A program made the position numbers and the translations under genes. From positions 1-11,660 of the forward strand of contig JALRME010000100.1 of the NCBI GenBank assembly GCA_026120035.1: 11,660 bases of DNA, in the 5' to 3' direction. The DNA comes from Coleophoma eucalyptorum. Its lineage: Eukaryota > Ascomycota > Leotiomycetes > Helotiales > Dermateaceae. Positions 8,585 to 11,660 of the stretch are shown piece by piece; positions within the stretch are counted from its first letter, which is position 1, and each line of letters begins with the position of its first letter. The notes beneath the pieces were generated by a model. It had not been told where the DNA came from. It saw only the letters and a list, made by a program, of their open reading frames with translations, and did no database searches.

Positions 8585-11563
8585 ATAACTACGAAATATA
8601 GTGCTACTACTGAACTACCCTCTATTCCACGTCCTACAACTCTATATGCTCTAATAGGACTTTCCCTACCACAATATAACAATCGGTTATATAGGTTCAA
8701 GATCCGGTATACTAGTATAGTAGGAGGCAAGATCCAATAGATTAGAGATACCGTAATATACCCTAATATTAAGTTCAATATAAATCAAGTGCGTACGATA
8801 GTTAACGGGTTGTTAGAGAAGGCTAAAGAGGAGTTATTTAAGGAATTAATTATGATAGGATTAGATAAGGAGGGAGAGGTAGATACTAAAGTACCCTTAA
8901 TTAAATAGGAGTCTATAATTGATCAGCCGTCCGAGAGCCGAGTTAGATGGTTATTTTTGGAAGACGAGAGGAATGAATGGGTAGTATATAAAGAGTGATA
9001 GATGTTCTAGAGGATATATAAGGAGCCAGAAGTCCGAGGAAGGTTATTAGATCCAACTAGGAATTTATAGATAGAAGTATTTATCGTATATTAGTATTAT
9101 ATTATCTAATTTAAAGAGTTATTATTAATTTTGATATAGTTATACGAAGGTTAGCCTAGTAGAGCGTCCGAGTTGTTAGGGTTATAATAGAAGAATATAG
9201 AGTATAGGAGGGTTAGAAATATATTTATTAAGGAAGGGTTGGTTGTATTTATAGTTATATATTATAAGGGGTATAGGAGTAACGAAAACATTAAAATCAT
9301 CTATCGGTATTTACCCTAAGAGGTCGACGAGTTATTAGTATATTATTTATAGTTGATATTATCATTTTAGGAGAAGTTATAATTTAAGGTAGTAGGAAAG
9401 CCTAGCGTCAGCCTATTTTTATAAGGGGACGGAGAAAAGAAGGAGTATCGATAGTAGATAGGACTAAAGCGGCTAAGGCAAGAAGATAAGTAGAGGATAT
9501 ACCCTAAGGATTAAGAAGAGCTAGTAGGCTAAGATCCAATAGACGATAATAGTTTAGAGTAGGACGAGAAGGCTATAGGCGAAGGTGTATTTCACCCATC
9601 GGACGGGCGAAATCAAAAGTAGTTGATTACCTAGAGACAAGACCGTAGATAGACATTCGAGTGAGTCCGAAAGATTATATAGGAGAGTAGTAAGCGATAG
9701 ATAGAGGTTAGGATGAATATTAGTATATAAAGGTAGATTGCTATTACTATTTCCCGTAAGTATTATCGTAATAACCGATTTAAGGAAGAGAAGTCTAAGT
9801 TAGAAGACGAGGATTAGAACGAGAATAATCTAGATAGGGATAACCTATAGGATTTACAATCCGAGTATAGAACCTATATTATAGGTATAATATATACTAG
9901 GGAATTAATAGAGGGGGACAATAGTATTATTAGCTATAGGGAGAAGTTCCGATAGGTTAGCTATATATGATATTATTAGTTGAATTTCTCGTCCGTATAC
10001 GAAGGAGTGGATATAAGTAGGCGAAATAAGAAAAAGAGAGAGTTATACGAAAAGGAGATATAAGACGATTAATTAAGGAGGTAGAAGCGATTGAGAGGGA
10101 TTAATATCCACAAGGAATTAGAAGGTATATTTAGTGATAGAGCCGAATTCTATAGGTTATAGGAACTAGTATTAAGGACTATTATAAAAGATAAGAGTCT
10201 TATTTTGGTTATTATAGGAACTAGGACGGGAAAGAGTTTATTATTTATATTACTAGCTAAGTATATTAGTAATAAGACTATTATTATTATTATATCATTA
10301 GTTTCATTATAGTACGATTTAGTCGACCGATGTTAGAAGACCGAGATTTTATATATAATATAGGATTCGTATAAGGCTAAGACCTAGATACATTCGCCTA
10401 TCTAGGTGGTTATAGTCACGCCTAAGTCAGCGGTTAGTAAGACATTCAGTACGTTTTTAAGCCGATTATAAGGGATACACTAGTTAGACCGGATTATAGT
10501 TAACGAGTGTTATACTATATTAGATAGTATACTTAAGTTCCAACCTAAGATACGATAGTTAGGGGATTTAGTTAGAAGAGAGGTCTAGATGGTTTATTTA
10601 ATAGCTATATTACTATCGTATACCGAACCGGAATTTATAGAGATTATAAAGATAAAGGCCGAGGATATCTATATATTTCGAGCGGTCACTAGTCGACCTA
10701 ATATTTAATATTCGATATAGGAGTACGAGAGAGAGGAAGAGGTAACTATATACTAGTTGGTTAAGGACAAGTTAGATGAATTCCTAGCGCTAGTCAAAAT
10801 CATTATATATAGTAGTAGTATTACTAGTACTAAGGTATTAAGTAAGGTATTATAATATTATATATATTATCGGGAAATTGGTAGTATATAGAAGAAGGAA
10901 GAGATTCGAAAAGAGTAGTAGAGTACTAATGGTCGGGTGATTATTACTACTAATATATTTAGGTTAGGTATTAACTAGCCCGATATCCGATATATAATCT
11001 ACGTTGGGCTAATTTACTAGATTCGAAGTTATAGGCAAGAGAGTAATAGGGTCAGCCGGGACGAGAAGAGATACTAGGCTATTATTATTATACCCAAAGG
11101 GAAGCAAGAGATATTACAAAAGGTATAGCGGTATCCTTGTAATCAAACGATAGATCGGATTATAGGTAAAGTAGTTAGCGAGATATAAAGGAGAAAGATA
11201 GAGATACAAAAGGTCAACCGGTTGATTAATAGAGCGTAATATCGAAGGATATATTTAGACGAAGAGTTAGATAGAAGGATAGATCGCTTAAGGTATAAGG
11301 AGGGAGAAGAGGTATATAATATATACTAGGAGGATGATACCGTATTAGCTAGGATAGAGTAGCAGAAGGAGGTATATAATTAAGCCTAGATAATAGATAG
11401 TAGGATTGATATACCTAGTAGCGGCCAAGTACCCACCAGCGGTCGATAGAGCGACCTATAGATACCCACTCGGAGGGTCCAGTTCCCGCCGCTATTACGT
11501 AGGTGGATGCCAGATACGCTAGCGTTCTCCAGTAGTGCTATTAGTATAGCCGACCGGGGTTAG
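8585..11563 (+). pseudogene. Telomere-linked RecQ-type helicase relic, heavily RIP-mutated, open into the telomere
   Basis: RecQ-like helicases next to telomeres occur in many fungi. One frame of about 990 codons reads through without a frameshift. The inferred start is ATA at 8585, one change from ATG, just after an in-frame stop at 8564. Core motifs: Walker A GTRTGKS (10217-10237); motif II NECY (10502-10513), where RecQ-like proteins have Asp-Glu-x-His; motif III LIAIL (10598-10612); motif V TNIFRLGIN near 10949; motif VI QESNRVSRD near 11036. Each departs from consensus by C-to-T or G-to-A changes. Four Tyr codons at 11240, 11294, 11315 and 11324 sit where the RecQ zinc site would have Cys. 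The part before the core (about 9060-9910) shows tyrosine-recombinase-like landmarks. From 9062 to 10190 I counted about 23 TAG, 10 TAA and 2 TGA. The last 33 codons lack RIP stops, and the frame ends at TAG 11561-11563, inside the telomeric repeat. Confidence 0.9.
9062..9910 (+). other. Tyrosine-recombinase-like region of the helicase relic (tentative)
   Basis: The segment begins with helical text FKELLLILI and then PSRASELLGL (9155-9184), which resembles the first catalytic-Arg box of tyrosine recombinases (Arg codon 9161-9163). YYKGYR (9260-9274) could supply the beta-hairpin Lys (9266-9268). A block with RQIAI-like text near 9731 could correspond to the second Arg region. DLQSEYRTYIIGIIYTREL (9851-9907) has the shape of the GH...T...YaR end, with candidate nucleophile Tyr 9893-9895; the expected His would have become Tyr by RIP. 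RIP damage obscures the comparison, so this is inference. Confidence 0.35.
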
Positions 11564-11660
11564 GGTTAGGGTTAGGGTTAGGGTTAGGGTTAGGGTTAGG
11601 GTTAGGGTTAGGGTTAGGGTTAGGGTTAGGGTTAGGGTTAGGGTTAGGGTTAGGGTTAGG
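11557..11660 (+). repeat. Telomeric repeat array (TTAGGG)n, chromosome end
   Basis: From 11560 to the end there are 16 perfect TTAGGG units plus a partial TTAGG, with no variant units. The G-rich strand reads 5' to 3' toward the end of the window, the correct orientation for a right chromosome terminus. TTAGGG is the usual telomere unit of filamentous fungi and many other eukaryotes. The junction reads CGACCGGGGTTAGGG. Confidence 0.98.

Noticed and set aside
11441..11456. Small hairpin GGTCG...CGACC near the telomere
   Set aside because: Five-base arms are too short to mean anything, and the bases lie inside the continuing helicase frame.
8585..11460. A variant genetic code in which TAG is read as an amino acid
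   Set aside because: TAG stands at both expected Trp and expected Gln positions, TAA and TGA occur too, and catalytic residues are also mutated in the same direction. RIP explains all of these together.
1..11660. CRISPR arrays, tRNA or rRNA genes
   Set aside because: No regularly spaced repeats other than the telomere and no convincing tRNA arms or rRNA sequence were seen. The TTCGAAT near 7409 lacks pairing stems.

Overview
This window is the right-hand end of a chromosome, most likely from a filamentous ascomycete (Pezizomycotina). It finishes in uninterrupted TTAGGG repeats, is about two-thirds A+T, and holds two long coding relics, a Ty3/Gypsy retrotransposon and a subtelomeric RecQ-type helicase. 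Both are full of stop codons but carry almost no frameshifts. The damage is nearly all C-to-T or G-to-A: Trp and Gln codons became stops, Cys became Tyr, Gly became Arg or Ser, Asp became Asn. Depletion of CpA and excess of TpA accompany it. That is the signature of repeat-induced point mutation (RIP), a process of sexual filamentous ascomycetes.

Layout. 1-7050: body of a Ty3/Gypsy element on the + strand, its 5' LTR outside the window. Gag and protease lie in one frame (to 2516). Reverse transcriptase, RNase H and integrase lie in a second frame (about 2702-6262). A possible extra reading frame follows (6301-6975), then a polypurine tract (7040-7050) and the start of the 3' LTR at 7051, whose end I cannot fix. 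7500-8080: two to three diverged copies of a roughly 227-bp repeat with purine-rich tracts. 8100-8430: no gene seen. 8430-8584: a G-run, a GTGAC/GTCAC inverted repeat and a TATA box that look like the promoter region of the next gene. 8585-11563: the telomere-linked helicase relic, running toward the chromosome end. 11557-11660: telomeric repeats.

Nothing in the window is likely to make a functional protein. The most interesting points are three. The reading frame of the helicase runs straight into the telomeric repeat and takes its last stop codon from it. The half before the helicase core has landmarks suggesting a tyrosine-recombinase-like module. RIP is very uneven: severe from about 8990 to 11390, moderate in the retrotransposon, and light in the 6280-8900 segment and in the last 100 bp before the telomere. 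All family assignments come from reading motifs by eye and from general knowledge of these families; no database search was possible.
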